DNA from: Oscillospiraceae bacterium
Lineage (GTDB): Bacteria > Bacillota > Clostridia > Oscillospirales > Acutalibacteraceae
Length of the DNA stretch: 12,044 nucleotides
NCBI GenBank assembly: GCA_902796295.1
Contig: CADBOL010000143.1
Coordinates: forward strand, 1 to 12,044
Reading direction: 5' to 3'
The notes under the pieces are model-generated. The model worked only from the letters and a program-made list of their open reading frames with translations. It had not been told where the DNA came from and made no database searches. Numbering within the stretch: position 1 is the first letter of the stretch; the number at the start of each line of letters is the position of its first letter. Below are positions 5,848 to 12,044 of this stretch, piece after piece. Position numbers and translations under genes: made by a program.

Positions 5848-8175
5848 TTATGAACTGTAATTGATATAATTCTTTATTCCGGTAACGGTCGCTTTTGCAA
5901 GCAGATCGCGGTTTGTGCCGTTTTCGAGTGCCTGACACTCAACGGGATTTGTGACAAATCCGTATTCTATGAGCACAGAGGGACATTCCTCTATCCTTGT
6001 CACTCTGTAAGCCGCAAAGAGCGAGCCTCTGTCGCTGCCCGTGCGGTTCATCCCCGCGTAAATGTTGTTTTTCCAGCAGGAGACGATTGCGTTGTGAATG
6101 CTGCTCGCGAGCGGCTGTGAAAAGGCGCGGTAATAAAATGCCGAGGTGCCGTATGCGCTTGCGGATGATGAGGCGTCGCAGTGTATCGAAATGAAAATAT
6201 CCGGCTTATATCTCCTCGCAAGGTCGGTCCTGCCCGTAAGGCTCAGAAAACCGCCGTCGGAGCGTGTCAATATGACTCTTGCGCCTTCATTTTCAAGAAG
6301 CGTTTTTATCTTTGACGCTATGGAAAGGTTTATTTTCGACTCATTCCAGGCGGAGGGTGAGACCGCGCAGGATGCTCCGCCGTCATATCCTCCGTGACCC
6401 GCGTCAAGCATGATTGTGTAACCCGAGAGCGATGAGGGCTTTGAGTAAAACGTCATCTCAAGGTATCCCTGCTCATCATAGCGGCAGTGCCAGCCTTTGA
6501 AGCGCTTTGCGCTGACTACGGGAATGCTGATAACCGCTTCGTCTGCGGATACAGACGCGCTGCCTCTGCCGAGAATCGCTCCCGAAAAATCATAGCTTCC
6601 GGTAACCGAAACGGTATCGTAAAACTTTATCTGTATTCCCTTGAAATCGGGCGCGTTGACCTTGTATTTTCTTCCGCTGCCGTTATCGAGATATGACTGC
6701 CCCGTCAGTTTAACGGTGAAGGGGACTTTTCTGTTAAGGTCAAATCTTATGACCGTATTCCCGCCCTCGGTGCGGCATGAGACTACTTTGACATTGTTTG
6801 AGGGCATCACAAAGCCGCTGACGGTCCTGAAGTGAGTTATCCTTGTTTTGCCTCCCGTGCCGTTTTCCTCCCTTGAGAGAGGCACCTTGAAGCCCGAGTT
6901 TGTGAAATAATATGTATCTTTGTCTATTGATGCCTTTGATGTGATGTAATCGACGGTGCCTTTAAGCTGCGGAGTATAATCCGGAGTTGAGAGAGTTGAC
7001 ATATTGCCGCCCGGATAAATCTCGACATAATCGTCGGTCATTTCAATCATATCCGCCCGGCCCAGTCCGTAATCGGATGTATAGACATATTTCTGAAGTC
7101 TCTTTTCATCCGGCATATCCTCTTCGGAGGAATCGTTTCCGGAGTAATCCGAAGGCTCCGGCGCCGCTGTTGTTGTCTTTGCGTATTTGCCGTGCGGCAC
7201 CCTTGTTGACGGCATGCTTGCCGTATATGGTGTGCTGCCGGTAACCGGAGCGGAGGTGCCGGGCAGCTGAGAGGCTGAAGTACCCGAAGCCGCGGATGCG
7301 GAAGCGGCGGCTTTCTGCAGGCTTCTTCTCGGAGCGGTTGTGCGCACCTTTTCTATCTTTACAATCTGCTTTGGCGTAACTTTTATGGATGCGCCGGTTT
7401 TGCTCTGCGTTACCCCGCCGTTTGTCGCGGTAACCTTAAACTGACCGGTGTTTGTTTCGGACGATACATTCGGCGCTTTTACCGTAGCCTTGTAGGTGGA
7501 AAAACCTGCCGGGTTTACGAATTCCTCGTCACCGTCATCCTCTGCCGCGCTCATTCTCACGGTCTGACCGTTGAAATTCACTCTGAGGTCGGAGCCGCTC
7601 AGGGCCGTGGCATAAATATCTATGCTCATCCCCGACGGGACAGAAATGGTTTCCGACGGCGAAACGTTTTCAATTATATTGACATTGTAAGTTACGCTGT
7701 ATTCGTATTTTTCTCCCTTGTGCTCAAAGGTGATTTTGTTTAAGCCCCGTTTTAAATCTATATCGACGGAAAAATCGCCGTTGTCGGCCGTTTCAATCTT
7801 ATTGCCGTTATATGTCAGAGGATAGAAAGGGCTGCTCGTTCCCCTGAAATTCACAAGAGGAGAGTCGGTCATAATCGAGGTATCCGAGTAATTGATGATT
7901 TCAAAAACCTTGCTTCTGAGGTGCTCCTCATCTTCAAATACATCTTCCTCATCGGAGCTTTCGGTTATTTTAACCGCCTCGGTTTCGGATGACACCCGGC
8001 TGTCTTCTTCGGCAGACTCCGTGACCGTTGTGCTTTCTTCCCCGCTTTCGGCATGCTTTGCGGAGGTATTCCTTTTGATGAGAAATACGCCCGTGACCGC
8101 TGCCGCGGCCGCAAGAAACACAGACACAATCAATATGATAATTCTGGTTTTATTCATATTCAAGTTGACATTCAA
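5848..8175 (-). CDS. Membrane-anchored N-acetylmuramoyl-L-alanine amidase (Amidase_3) with long N-terminal stalk
   Basis: Zinc-dependent cell-wall hydrolase that cleaves the amide bond between N-acetylmuramic acid and the stem peptide. Longest reading is 775 residues. Order: membrane anchor (11-33), acidic Ser/Thr/Glu stretch (38-85), beta-sandwich/Ig-like segments (about 90-270), Ser/Thr/Ala/Pro-rich linker (283-360), further beta-rich segments, then Amidase_3 from about residue 585. Zinc ligands are His594 (DAGHGG), Glu612 (WNESKINL) and His665 (SIHCDAS); catalytic Glu737 lies in IEYGFVTNP. The start is unresolved: the TTG at 8175 is only 1 base from the AAGGA site, the TTG at 8163 is 13 bases away, and the ATG at 8157 is 19 away; all keep the anchor. 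It heads a transcript with metA. The domain set suggests wall remodelling at the cell surface. Confidence 0.93.
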   Translation of the reverse strand: MNVNLNMNKTRIIILIVSVFLAAAAAVTGVFLIKRNTSAKHAESGEESTTVTESAEEDSRVSSETEAVKITESSDEEDVFEDEEHLRSKVFEIINYSDTSIMTDSPLVNFRGTSSPFYPLTYNGNKIETADNGDFSVDIDLKRGLNKITFEHKGEKYEYSVTYNVNIIENVSPSETISVPSGMSIDIYATALSGSDLRVNFNGQTVRMSAAEDDGDEEFVNPAGFSTYKATVKAPNVSSETNTGQFKVTATNGGVTQSKTGASIKVTPKQIVKIEKVRTTAPRRSLQKAAASASAASGTSASQLPGTSAPVTGSTPYTASMPSTRVPHGKYAKTTTAAPEPSDYSGNDSSEEDMPDEKRLQKYVYTSDYGLGRADMIEMTDDYVEIYPGGNMSTLSTPDYTPQLKGTVDYITSKASIDKDTYYFTNSGFKVPLSREENGTGGKTRITHFRTVSGFVMPSNNVKVVSCRTEGGNTVIRFDLNRKVPFTVKLTGQSYLDNGSGRKYKVNAPDFKGIQIKFYDTVSVTGSYDFSGAILGRGSASVSADEAVISIPVVSAKRFKGWHCRYDEQGYLEMTFYSKPSSLSGYTIMLDAGHGGYDGGASCAVSPSAWNESKINLSIASKIKTLLENEGARVILTRSDGGFLSLTGRTDLARRYKPDIFISIHCDASSSASAYGTSAFYYRAFSQPLASSIHNAIVSCWKNNIYAGMNRTGSDRGSLFAAYRVTRIEECPSVLIEYGFVTNPVECQALENGTNRDLLAKATVTGIKNYINYSS

Positions 8176-8195
8176 TTCCTTCGGGATATATAATA

Positions 8196-8226
8196 TTGCT
8201 GTTATAAATTATTATTATACTATAAT
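8196..8226 (+). promoter_or_regulatory. Probable weak promoter for the radical SAM gene
   Basis: A perfect TATAAT (8221-8226) on the plus strand lies about 40 bases before the ribosome site of the radical SAM gene. The best -35 is TTGCTG (8196-8201) at a non-ideal 19-base spacing. The -10 is the mirror half of the opposite-facing -10 at 8214-8219. Confidence 0.4.
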
Positions 8227-8242
8227 ATTGTTAAATATTCAA
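8214..8242 (-). promoter_or_regulatory. Sigma-A-type promoter for the amidase-metA unit
   Basis: On the minus strand TTGAAT (8237-8242) is separated by exactly 17 bases from a perfect TATAAT (8214-8219). Transcription should start near 8207, leaving a leader of about 30-50 bases (depending on the start codon) with an AAGGA site. Confidence 0.7.
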
Positions 8243-8273
8243 CTTTTTTATATGATAAAAGAGGTGAGATTAT

Positions 8274-9152
8274 TTGATATGCAGTATCTGCCCGAGAAAC
8301 TGCGGCGCCGACAGGAGCAGAGAATTCGGCTTTTGCGGCGCGGGTGATGAGATAAAAGTGGCGAGAGCCGCTCCTCATTTCTGGGAGGAGCCGCCGATAA
8401 GCGGCAGCAGAGGCTCGGGAGCGGTATTTTTTTCCGGATGCAACCTCAGGTGTGTATATTGCCAGAATGAAGTCATAAGCCACGGCGCTTTCGGCAGGGA
8501 AGTCGGAGTTGACGGCCTTTTGCGTATATTTGAAAATCTCGTTAATTCCGGAGTGCATAATATAAACCTTGTCACGCCCTCTCACTTTGCCGTGCAGATA
8601 GCCCGGGCTCTCGAAAAATTCGATTCTCCGGTGCCCGTTGTCTATAACACATCATCATATGAAAAAGCCGAAACGCTCAGGTGTCTTGACGGGCTTGTTG
8701 ACATTTATCTGCCGGATCTAAAGTATTATGATTCGTCTCCCGCTCTTAAATATTCCGGCGCTCCGGATTATTTTGAAAACGCCTCGAAGGCGGTGCTTGA
8801 AATGTACCGTCAGACGGGAGACCTTGTCACAGACTCCGAAGGTATAGCGGTAAAGGGTATAATCATAAGACACATGGTCCTGCCCGGCAATATTTCCCAG
8901 GCCGTAAAGGTTTTCGGCTGGGTGCGTGAAAACCTCTCTCCGGAGACTTATATAAGCGTGATGCGGCAGTATACGCCATACGGCGAAGCAAAAAACTTGA
9001 GCCCCATTGACAGGGAAATATCCGTAAGGGAATATTCAATAGTCAGAGAAAAGATATCCGAGCTCGGATTCACCAATGTTTTTTACCAGAAAAAATCTTC
9101 CGTCGGAGAAAAATTTATTCCCGATTTTAATCTTGAAGGTGTTGACCTTTAA
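8274..9152 (+). CDS. PflX-like radical SAM protein
   Basis: Radical SAM iron-sulfur protein of the COG1313/PflX group, relatives of pyruvate formate-lyase activating enzymes, 292 residues, the expected length. The radical SAM cluster motif is CNLRCVYC (Cys56, Cys60, Cys63), preceded by GSRGSGAVFFSG. An N-terminal set Cys3, Cys6, Cys10 and Cys21 (CSICPRNCG through GFCGAG) could bind a second cluster or metal. HFWEEPPISG before the radical motif is characteristic of the group. It starts with TTG at 8274, five bases after a GAGGTGAG ribosome site; no better in-frame start exists because Cys3 immediately follows. No glycyl-radical enzyme partner is in the window, so the substrate is unknown. It is divergent from the amidase gene. 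Confidence 0.88.
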   Translation: MICSICPRNCGADRSREFGFCGAGDEIKVARAAPHFWEEPPISGSRGSGAVFFSGCNLRCVYCQNEVISHGAFGREVGVDGLLRIFENLVNSGVHNINLVTPSHFAVQIARALEKFDSPVPVVYNTSSYEKAETLRCLDGLVDIYLPDLKYYDSSPALKYSGAPDYFENASKAVLEMYRQTGDLVTDSEGIAVKGIIIRHMVLPGNISQAVKVFGWVRENLSPETYISVMRQYTPYGEAKNLSPIDREISVREYSIVREKISELGFTNVFYQKKSSVGEKFIPDFNLEGVDL

Positions 9153-9170
9153 ATATGCACATGATATAAT
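9142..9170 (+). promoter_or_regulatory. mscL promoter overlapping the end of the radical SAM gene
   Basis: TTGACC (9142-9147), 17 bases, then perfect TATAAT (9165-9170). The -35 lies inside the last codons of the upstream gene, whose stop is at 9150-9152. A start near 9177 gives a 56-base leader with AGGAGG at 9221-9226. Confidence 0.75.
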
Positions 9171-9232
9171 TATTTTAATGAGGTGTGCCGCGCTGAGCGG
9201 TGATGCCCCTAACAATTTTCAGGAGGGATACC

Positions 9233-9703
9233 ATGAAAAAAACAAAGGGATTTTTCGGCGAATTCAAGACCTTTATTATGAGAGGCAATGTTATTGACCT
9301 GGCGGTCGGCGTTATCATCGGCGGAGCTTTCCAGGCAATAGTCAATTCGCTTGTAAACGACATCATCATGCCTCTTATCAGCCTTCTTACAAAGGGTCTC
9401 GATTTTGCGAGCCTCTTCGTTTCACTCGACGGCAACAAATACGCCACTCTTGCCGAAGCTCAGGAAGCAGGCGCTGCAGTTATCACCTACGGCAGTTTCA
9501 TAGGCGCCGTGCTTAATTTCCTCATTATGGCATTTGTCATTTTCCTTATTGTGAAGAGCATCAACAAGGCTTCCGAGAAATTCAAGAAAGAAGAAGAGGA
9601 AGCGGCCGAGGAAGCTCCCGCAACAAAGACCTGCCCCTACTGCAAGAGCGAAGTCGCGGCCGATGCCACAAAGTGCCCGCACTGCACATCGGATATTGCC
9701 TGA
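9233..9703 (+). CDS. mscL: Large-conductance mechanosensitive channel MscL with C-terminal zinc ribbon
   Basis: Pentameric membrane channel that opens under membrane tension to release solutes on osmotic downshock. I start at [12 protein letters not shown] (ATG 9233, AGGAGG six bases upstream), 156 residues; an ATG 33 bases earlier lacks a ribosome site. The amphipathic N-helix, pore helix TM1 (about 17-44, [28 protein letters not shown]) and TM2 (about 88-109) are all present, with a periplasmic-type loop between them. After the usual Lys/Glu-rich tail (113-128) there is an added four-cysteine ribbon: Cys134, Cys137, Cys148 and Cys151 (CPYC and CPHC). Such ribbons occur in some clostridial MscL proteins; here it would lie in the cytoplasm beneath the pore. 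It has its own promoter and terminator. Confidence 0.96.
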   Translation: MKKTKGFFGEFKTFIMRGNVIDLAVGVIIGGAFQAIVNSLVNDIIMPLISLLTKGLDFASLFVSLDGNKYATLAEAQEAGAAVITYGSFIGAVLNFLIMAFVIFLIVKSINKASEKFKKEEEEAAEEAPATKTCPYCKSEVAADATKCPHCTSDIA

Positions 9704-9730
9704 AACAAAGGCAAATAATAAGATAAATGA

Positions 9731-9757
9731 GGACCGTCAGTCTGGCGGTCCTTTTTT
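9731..9757 (+). terminator. Intrinsic terminator after mscL
   Basis: GGACCGTCAG (9731-9740) pairs with CTGGCGGTCC (9742-9751) with a single G-U wobble, directly followed by six T (9752-9757). The T tract ends only two bases before the AAGGA ribosome site of the next gene, so terminator and ribosome site are almost fused. Confidence 0.9.
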
Positions 9758-9776
9758 GAAAGGATTGAAAGCGAAA

Positions 9777-11372
9777 ATGCCGAAAATCAGGATGCTGTCA
9801 TCTCTTGAAAAAGTGTTTGCCGGTTCAGAGCCGTCCGGCAGAGAGCATTATGAGTATTCCTGCCTGAAAAATGAAACTCTGTCTTTTCAGGCGGCCGTGT
9901 GTACGGATAAAGAAGAGGATATTACGGTATCCGTGCTGGGTGACCTTGCCGGGTTTATTAATATTTACTCTGTCGAGGATGTGCCGGTCGGACTTGCGGC
10001 TTTTGAAGATTCGGATGATTATTTTATAAGCAGAGAGCCGGGTGAATACCCGGATATCCTCATGCCGGGAGACACGATTCACGCGCTCCCCGGGAAGTGG
10101 TATGCTTTCTGGTTTGAGCTTATTCCGGGCGGGGCAGCGGGTAATCACACCGTCAATGTTTCGGTAAACGGTACCGGAGCCGGTGTCAGTATAAAAATCA
10201 TTGACGCGGAGCTGCCCGCGCAGGATCTTGTCTATACAAACTGGTTTCACTGTGACGCAATCTGCGATTATTACGGCGTTGAGGCGTTCGGCGATGAATT
10301 CCGGAGGATATTCCGTAATTTCGCACAAACAGCCGCCGCACACGGTATGAACTGCATACTCACCCCGCTTTTTACGCCCGCGCTTGATACCGCTGTCGGT
10401 CACGAGAGGACAACGACTCAGCTTGTGAAGGTCAGAAAGCAGGGAGACGGTTATTCTTTTGATCTGTCACTCCTGGAGAAGTGGGTGGAAATCTGCCGCT
10501 CACTGGGAATAGAATACTTTGAGATGAGCCACTTTTTCACTCAGTGGGGAGCGGAGCACGCGCCCAAAATCATGGCAGAGGATGAAAACGGCGCGGTAAT
10601 AAAAATATTCGGATGGGAAACGGAGACTCACAGCAGTGAATATGACGGCTTCCTTACGGAGTTTTCGGCTGCGCTGAAAGAATTCATTTACAGTCACAAG
10701 CTTGAAAACAATGTGTTTTTCCATATTTCGGATGAGCCGGGAGCCGAGCATCTTGAAACCTATCTTTACAGGGCATCTCTTGTAAAGAAACTTTTCGGTG
10801 AATTCAGGTTTATCGACGCGCTTTCGGATTATGAGTTTTATTCAAGGGGAGCCGTTGATATTCCGGTGCCCTCCGAAAACAGCATTGAAGATTTTTACGG
10901 CAGGGTAAGCCCGCTGTGGACCTATTACTGCTGCGGTCAGTGCACCGGCTATATGCCGAACAGGTTTATAGCTATGCCGTCGGAGAGAAACCGTATTCTC
11001 GGCTTCCTCCTCTGGAAATATGACCTGAACGGTTTCCTTCAGTGGGGTTTTAACTTCTATAACACTCAGTATTCCCTTGATAAGATTAATCCATATGAAG
11101 TGACCGATGCCGGCGGTCATTTCCCGGCGGGTGATTCGTTTGTCGTTTATCCGGGTAAAGACGGCGAAGCGGTATGTTCGCTGCGTCTCAAAGTTTTCCG
11201 CGAGGCGTTGCAGGATATGAGAGCTCTGCGGCTTCTTGAAAAACTCGCGGGCAGAGAAAAGGTGCTTGAAATTACAGGTGATATCACATTCAGGGATTAT
11301 CCGCATGACCCCGAATACATACTCAGAGTCAGAGAAACCGTTAATTCCGTAATAGAAAATAAAACCGCGTAA
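9777..11372 (+). CDS. GH123/DUF4091-like glycosidase, cytoplasmic
   Basis: 531 residues from the ATG at 9777 (AAGGA 12 bases upstream; a second ATG at 9792 is possible, and a longer upstream reading overlaps mscL and is rejected). It looks like a glycoside hydrolase family 123 / DUF4091 protein: an N-terminal beta-sandwich (about 1-150) ending IIDAELPAQDLVYTNWFHCD, a barrel-like middle part, and a C-terminal helix RLKVFREALQDMRALRLLEK typical of DUF4091. The Asp-Glu pair expected of GH123 catalysis is at Asp319-Glu320 in FHISDEPGAEH. GH123 enzymes remove beta-linked N-acetylgalactosamine by a substrate-assisted mechanism; the exact substrate here is inference. There is no signal peptide, so it would act on imported oligosaccharides. 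No sugar transporter or regulator is adjacent, and no clear own promoter is seen. Confidence 0.82.
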   Translation: MPKIRMLSSLEKVFAGSEPSGREHYEYSCLKNETLSFQAAVCTDKEEDITVSVLGDLAGFINIYSVEDVPVGLAAFEDSDDYFISREPGEYPDILMPGDTIHALPGKWYAFWFELIPGGAAGNHTVNVSVNGTGAGVSIKIIDAELPAQDLVYTNWFHCDAICDYYGVEAFGDEFRRIFRNFAQTAAAHGMNCILTPLFTPALDTAVGHERTTTQLVKVRKQGDGYSFDLSLLEKWVEICRSLGIEYFEMSHFFTQWGAEHAPKIMAEDENGAVIKIFGWETETHSSEYDGFLTEFSAALKEFIYSHKLENNVFFHISDEPGAEHLETYLYRASLVKKLFGEFRFIDALSDYEFYSRGAVDIPVPSENSIEDFYGRVSPLWTYYCCGQCTGYMPNRFIAMPSERNRILGFLLWKYDLNGFLQWGFNFYNTQYSLDKINPYEVTDAGGHFPAGDSFVVYPGKDGEAVCSLRLKVFREALQDMRALRLLEKLAGREKVLEITGDITFRDYPHDPEYILRVRETVNSVIENKTA

Positions 11373-11373
11373 T

Positions 11374-11402
11374 TTGACAACGGTGCCGCAAAATGGTATA
11401 AT
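11374..11402 (+). promoter_or_regulatory. Perfect consensus promoter for the 54-residue gene
   Basis: TTGACA (11374-11379), exactly 17 bases, TATAAT (11397-11402), with an extended -10 TG one base ahead. It begins one base after the stop of the glycosidase gene. Predicted start near 11409, giving a leader of about 61 bases that contains a possible GCGCC/GGCGC hairpin and GGAGG at 11458-11462. Confidence 0.85.
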
Positions 11403-11469
11403 ACACACATCACGGGCGCCATTTCTTATCAATCACAATACGGCGCGCGGATGAAACGGAGGTATTATT

Positions 11470-11634
11470 ATGGAATTTGTAAGCCAGATTCTCGGCTCGG
11501 TATCGGGTCTTCTCGGTTCACTCGGCGAGGGCGAAGCATCAGGAATTCTTCAGATGATCATGAATTTCTTTTCCAATTTCAATCTTAAAGCGCTCGCAGA
11601 TATGATTACCGGTATCATCGGCATCGCCGGCTGA
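11470..11634 (+). CDS. Small hydrophobic acidic peptide, 54 residues, unknown function
   Basis: I found this by reading the sequence: ATG at 11470, stop TGA at 11632, 54 residues. It has GGAGG 7 bases before the start, a perfect promoter upstream and a classic terminator downstream, so expression is very likely. The protein is rich in Gly, Ile, Leu, Met and Ser, with two helix-prone stretches: residues 2-18 (EFVSQILGSVSGLLGSL) and 25-53 (ILQMIMNFF... ALADMITGIIGI). They are split by a charged turn GEGEAS. Net charge is about -3 with a single lysine; there is no cysteine and no recognisable leader-cleavage site. It could be an amphipathic membrane peptide, loosely like a beta-type phenol-soluble modulin in size and composition, or a leaderless secreted peptide. 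I do not recognise the family. Confidence 0.7.
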   Translation: MEFVSQILGSVSGLLGSLGEGEASGILQMIMNFFSNFNLKALADMITGIIGIAG

Positions 11635-11674
11635 TAAGTAAAAGACTCGGCGTTTAAGAAAAAACATCGAAAAA

Positions 11675-11709
11675 AGCTCACGGGTTTTTCTGCCCGTGAG
11701 CTCTTTTTT
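11675..11709. terminator. Strong, probably bidirectional intrinsic terminator
   Basis: AGCTCACGGG (11675-11684) and CCCGTGAGCT (11693-11702) form a perfect 10-bp stem with an 8-base loop. Downstream on the plus strand is CTTTTTTT; upstream is a run of six A, which gives a T tract on the minus strand. It therefore ends the plus-strand 54-residue gene and could also end minus-strand transcripts arriving from the phosphodiesterase gene. Confidence 0.93.
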
Positions 11710-11731
11710 TGGCTTGAGGCTGTAGCCCCCG

Positions 11732-11944
11732 GGGCTTAGCAGTTAAGATGAAAACGGCGGATTTTCGAACGAAGATAGTATGCAGATACAGCGAGTGAGA
11801 AAAGCCGCCGAAAACAGACAAATACGATCAAAAAACCTATTTAACTGAAAGATTGGTAAAAGAAATCGGCTCGCAGGAATTATATCAATCCCTGTAAGCC
11901 GTTTATAATCCTGTCTGTTTGTTTTTCGCTTAAATGCTAAGCCC
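11732..11944. ncRNA. Candidate structured RNA or miniature inverted-repeat element, three-way junction
   Basis: Arms GGGCTTAGCAGTTAAG (11732-11747) and CTTAAATGCTAAGCCC (11929-11944) are complementary except at one position. The helix continues with GAAAA (11750-11754) against TTTTC (11923-11927). It opens onto two helices: P2, CGGCGGATTTTC (11755-11766) with GAAAAGCCGCCG (11799-11810), one mismatch, holding an inner GTAT-GCAG-ATAC hairpin (11778-11789); and P3, AAACAGACA (11812-11820) with TGTCTGTTT (11912-11920). P3 encloses an 11-base-pair-long stem (11867-11877 with 11891-11901; one mismatch, one wobble) and a weaker ACC/GGT hairpin (11835-11857). Almost no base is left unpaired at the junction. 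Purine mismatches and G-U pairs mildly favour the plus strand; the only terminator in range serves the minus strand. No coding potential and no promoter are evident. I could not match it to a named RNA class. Confidence 0.6.
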
Positions 11945-12044
11945 TGTATAACAAATCATACATCTTATCGGGCACATTTGTTATTATACAGTCTGCGCCG
12001 ATATCGCTCAGGCGTTTAATCTCGTCTGTATCGTCAATGGTCCA
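11937..12044 (-). CDS. Glycerophosphodiester phosphodiesterase, C-terminal fragment
   Basis: I translated 35 codons from the right edge to a TAG at 11937-11939. The reading WTIDDTDEIKRLSDIGADC then IITNVPDKMYDLL is the hallmark C-terminus of the GDPD/UgpQ family (WTVDD..., G-D-IITN-P), enzymes that hydrolyse glycerophosphodiesters to glycerol-3-phosphate and an alcohol. The catalytic N-terminal part lies outside the window. The stop codon is formed by the right arm of the neighbouring inverted repeat, and only a few residues follow the conserved TNVPDK motif. It converges on the 54-residue gene. Confidence 0.8.
   Translation of the reverse strand, partial: WTIDDTDEIKRLSDIGADCIITNVPDKMYDLLYRA

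Noticed and set aside
5834..5938. N-terminal extension of metA to an upstream ATG
   Set aside because: It overlaps the 3' end of the amidase gene, adds 35 basic residues absent from the family, and would shift catalytic residues off the family numbering.
9663..9776. Extension of the glycosidase reading frame into mscL
   Set aside because: It would cross the mscL stop and terminator; the ATG at 9777 has a ribosome site and a plausible N-terminus.
9825..10403. Minus-strand open frame of 192 codons
   Set aside because: It lies wholly antisense inside the glycosidase gene, lacks a ribosome site and reads as low-complexity basic protein; a frame shadow.
10842..11432. Minus-strand open frame of 196 codons
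   Set aside because: Antisense to the glycosidase and crossing its stop and the consensus promoter at 11374; no ribosome site or recognisable domain.
11721..11948. TGTA direct repeats flanking the inverted-repeat element as a target duplication
   Set aside because: The left copy (11721-11724) is seven bases away from the repeat arm, and four bases is easily chance.
1..12044. CRISPR array, tRNA, rRNA, transposase or prophage genes
   Set aside because: I read both strands for spaced direct repeats, tRNA-like cloverleaves and mobile-element proteins and saw none.

Overview
The window looks like a chromosomal segment from a Gram-positive anaerobe of the Bacillota, class Clostridia, probably a gut-type Oscillospiraceae/Ruminococcaceae relative. 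This is inferred from strong AGGAGG-type ribosome sites, TTG starts, consensus sigma-A promoters, lipoprotein signals, a YdbC-type PC4 protein, a PflX-like radical SAM protein and an MscL with a C-terminal zinc ribbon. No species can be named. No phage, IS transposase, CRISPR array, rRNA or tRNA is visible.

Left part (1-4543, all minus strand, transcribed right to left): a PAP2-family membrane phosphatase, a small Cys/His-rich membrane protein, then a zinc/manganese-type ABC importer in the order znuA (lipoprotein binding protein), znuC (ATPase), znuB (permease). A second lipoprotein with a Cys-Cys motif follows and runs off the left edge. The znuC/znuB and znuB/lipoprotein junctions are 4-base ATGA overlaps, so the last three genes are translationally coupled. 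A compact branched hairpin lies between the small protein and znuA.

Middle (4608-8242, minus strand): a 71-residue YdbC/PC4-like single-stranded nucleic-acid-binding protein with its own promoter. Upstream of it is a two-gene unit: a large membrane-anchored Amidase_3 cell-wall hydrolase followed 14 bases later by metA, a MetA-type homoserine O-acyltransferase carrying the glutamate that specifies acetyl-CoA. The unit is driven by a promoter whose -10 box forms a perfect palindrome with a -10 facing the other way.

Right part (8274-11634, plus strand): a PflX-like radical SAM protein, mscL (with its promoter inside the end of the radical SAM gene, and a strong terminator after it), a cytoplasmic GH123/DUF4091-like glycosidase, and an unrecognised 54-codon gene with a perfect consensus promoter, a strong ribosome site and a classic terminator. 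The far right edge holds the C-terminus of a minus-strand glycerophosphodiester phosphodiesterase.

The most unusual item is the 213-base stretch at 11732-11944 between the convergent ends. It is bounded by a 16-base inverted repeat with one mismatch and folds on paper into a tightly packed three-way junction with further nested hairpins. It is either a structured noncoding RNA or a miniature inverted-repeat element. Its right arm supplies the stop codon of the phosphodiesterase gene.
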